Shown here in pieces: positions 62,806 to 64,000 of a DNA stretch of 64,000 nt; positions within the stretch are counted from its first letter, which is position 1, and each line of letters starts with the position of its first letter. Source of the stretch: Candidatus Dormiibacter spiritus. Its GTDB lineage: Bacteria > Chloroflexota > Dormibacteria > Dormibacterales > Dormibacteraceae. Made by a program: the position numbers and the translations under genes. The stretch is taken from NCBI GenBank assembly GCA_003244185.1, contig QHBT01000065.1, positions 19,150-83,149 on the forward strand, read 5' to 3'. The notes beneath the pieces were generated by a model. That model saw nothing but the letters and a program-made list of their open reading frames with translations. It had not been told where the DNA came from and did no database searches.

Positions 62806-63996
62806 ATGTCTCGAGGGCGCTACTTGGTGGACGCGGTCCTGCTAGAGGGCCGGAGCCCGTCTGAGCTGGCCCGGCAGCACGGGCTCGCCCGGAGTTGGAT
62901 CTACCAACTCCTGGCCCGCTTTCGCGAAGGGGGGTACGAGGCTCTCGAGCCACGCTCGCGCCGGCCTCGCTCCTGCTCCCACCAGGTCGACGCTGAGACC
63001 GAGGCCACCATCCTTCGCCTCCGCGATGGCCTGCAGAGCGCGGGCTACGACGCCGGCGCCCAGACCATCGCCCATCACCTGATTCCGCTGGTCCCAAAGG
63101 TCCCGGCGGTCGCCACCATCTGGCGCATCCTCTCCCGCCGAGGCCTGGTCACGCCCCAACCCCACAAACGACCTAGGTCCTCCTTCGTCCGCTTCCAGGC
63201 CGACTTCCCCAACCAGCTCTGGCAGGCTGACATCACCCTCTGGCACCTCGCCAACGGCAAAGAGGTGGAGATCCTCAACTGCCTCGATGACCACTCCAGG
63301 CTGCTGGTCGGCTCCGACGCCCTGCTCCGCTTCAAGGCCGCCGACGTGCTCGACTGCTTCATTGCCGCCAGTCAGGCCTATGGCCTGCCCGAATCGCTGC
63401 TCACCGACAACGGCGCCGTCTTCACGGCAAACTCCCGCCGCGGCAAGGTGGTCTTAGAGTCAGAGCTTGAGCGCCTCGGCGTCCAGGGCAAGCACTCGAC
63501 GCCCTATCACCCGCAGACCTGCGGCAAGGTCGAACGCTTCCACCAGACCCTCAAGAAGTTCCTGGCCAAGCAGCCCCCAGCCACCTCAGCTGCCCTCCTC
63601 CAGCTTCAGCTCGACAGCTTCCGCGCCTACTACAACCAGCAGCGGCCGCATCGCGCCCTCAACGGCCGGACACCTTTGGTCGCCTTCCACGCCCGCCTCA
63701 AGGCCGGCCCTAGAAACCCGGTTCCAATCACCAATTTCAGGGTCCGCCACGACCGCATCGACAGCTGCGGGCGAGTCACCCTCCGCTACCTGAGCCGCCT
63801 CCGCCACATCGCCGTCGGGCGCGCCTACGCCCGCCAAAGGGTCACCATGCTGGTCGCCGACGCCAATGTCAGAGTGCTCGACCCCGACGGCACCTTAATC
63901 CGCGAGCTCACCCTCGACGCTGCCCGCGTCTACCAGCCACTCGGCCAACCTAAAGTTGTCCTCGATGTCGTGAGACAGGTGTCCGCGATGTCCTGA
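62806..63996 (+). CDS. IS481-family transposase (DDE)
   Basis: A 396-residue transposase. N-terminal helix-turn-helix (SELARQHGLARSWIYQLLARF), then the rve-type catalytic core with Asp142 in QLWQADITLW, Asp201 in LLTDNGAVFTA and Glu243 in GKVERFHQTLKKF. Typical downstream motif: AYYNQQRPHRALNGRTP. The ATG follows GGGAGG; a GTG just before it is in frame. No frameshift or stop, so the element looks able to move. Confidence 0.93.
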   Translation: MSRGRYLVDAVLLEGRSPSELARQHGLARSWIYQLLARFREGGYEALEPRSRRPRSCSHQVDAETEATILRLRDGLQSAGYDAGAQTIAHHLIPLVPKVPAVATIWRILSRRGLVTPQPHKRPRSSFVRFQADFPNQLWQADITLWHLANGKEVEILNCLDDHSRLLVGSDALLRFKAADVLDCFIAASQAYGLPESLLTDNGAVFTANSRRGKVVLESELERLGVQGKHSTPYHPQTCGKVERFHQTLKKFLAKQPPATSAALLQLQLDSFRAYYNQQRPHRALNGRTPLVAFHARLKAGPRNPVPITNFRVRHDRIDSCGRVTLRYLSRLRHIAVGRAYARQRVTMLVADANVRVLDPDGTLIRELTLDAARVYQPLGQPKVVLDVVRQVSAMS

Positions 63997-64000
63997 GACA
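63978..64000. repeat. Right terminal inverted repeat of the IS481-type element
   Basis: Ends gtccgcgatgtcctgagaca and pairs with 62761-62783. It starts 18 bp before the window's last five bases and lies just after the transposase stop at 63996 minus overlap, so the stop codon is inside the repeat. Confidence 0.85.

Larger units (their letters stand above)
62761..64000 (+). mobile_element. IS481-family insertion sequence, complete
   Basis: A 1240-bp element bounded by 23-bp imperfect inverted repeats (20 of 23 match) that start TGTCTC and end GAGACA. It holds one transposase gene. The right tip falls on the last base of the window, so the target duplication on that side cannot be seen. Confidence 0.88.

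Noticed and set aside
1..64000. tRNA, rRNA and CRISPR arrays
   Set aside because: I looked for the GTTCGAATC-type T-loop, CCA ends and regularly spaced repeats in the gaps between genes and found none.

Overview
The window is 64 kb of GC-rich, densely packed bacterial chromosome with about 60 protein genes. I found no tRNA, rRNA or CRISPR array. GTG and TTG starts are common, and many neighbouring genes overlap by 4 bp. A full coenzyme F420 pathway with an Fgd-type F420-dependent dehydrogenase, a zinc ADH, a large Lhr helicase and lipoproteins point to a soil-type actinobacterial or Chloroflexota/Dormibacterota-like lineage. That placement is inference, because no ribosomal or other marker gene is present. 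Layout, left to right. 0-10 kb: a cut-off SGNH hydrolase, a membrane protein joining a FUSC-type exporter half to a ParB-like half, a lactonase, an Flp pilin, a three-gene cassette of receiver-like and degenerate histidine-kinase-like proteins (4.1-7.5 kb), a YgjP-type metalloprotease, a frameshifted lipoprotein and a zinc alcohol dehydrogenase. 10-19 kb: a short-chain dehydrogenase, a DUF72 protein, a DUF4870 membrane protein followed by a strong terminator, two small unknown genes, a 215-bp MITE-like element, a radical SAM protein, and an oligopeptidase-YqeY-endonuclease III operon. 19-25 kb: a seven-gene, fully overlapping operon that makes and uses F420 (two unknown small proteins, fgd, cofC, cofE, cofD, fbiC). 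25-30 kb: biotin ligase, sirtuin, a secreted trypsin-like lipoprotein and a RocB-type peptidase. 30-35 kb: a circularly permuted ATP-grasp / alpha-E / transglutaminase operon divergent from two more transglutaminase-like genes, giving three in one locus. 35-43 kb: the repair pair lhr-nei, an MFS transporter and an aldose epimerase. 43-54 kb: a response regulator, an aminotransferase-aldehyde dehydrogenase-SDR set with an amino-acid permease facing it (probably amine or amino-acid catabolism), lipoprotein, DUF1345, VOC, MFS and CopCD genes. 55-59 kb: a PEP-driven dihydroxyacetone kinase relay (dhaM, HPr, enzyme I, dhaL, dhaK) with no sugar permease in view. 59-64 kb: a double-ACT protein, a GbsR/MarR-regulated ABC exporter, and an intact IS481-family element whose right terminal repeat ends on the last base of the window. 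No stretch of 300 bp or more lacks a gene; the longest gap is 297 bp (42005-42301). The most unusual parts are the tandem receiver/AT-hook cassette at 4.1-7.5 kb, the FUSC/ParB-like fusion, the F420 operon with its two unknown leader genes, the triple transglutaminase locus and the MITE-like element.
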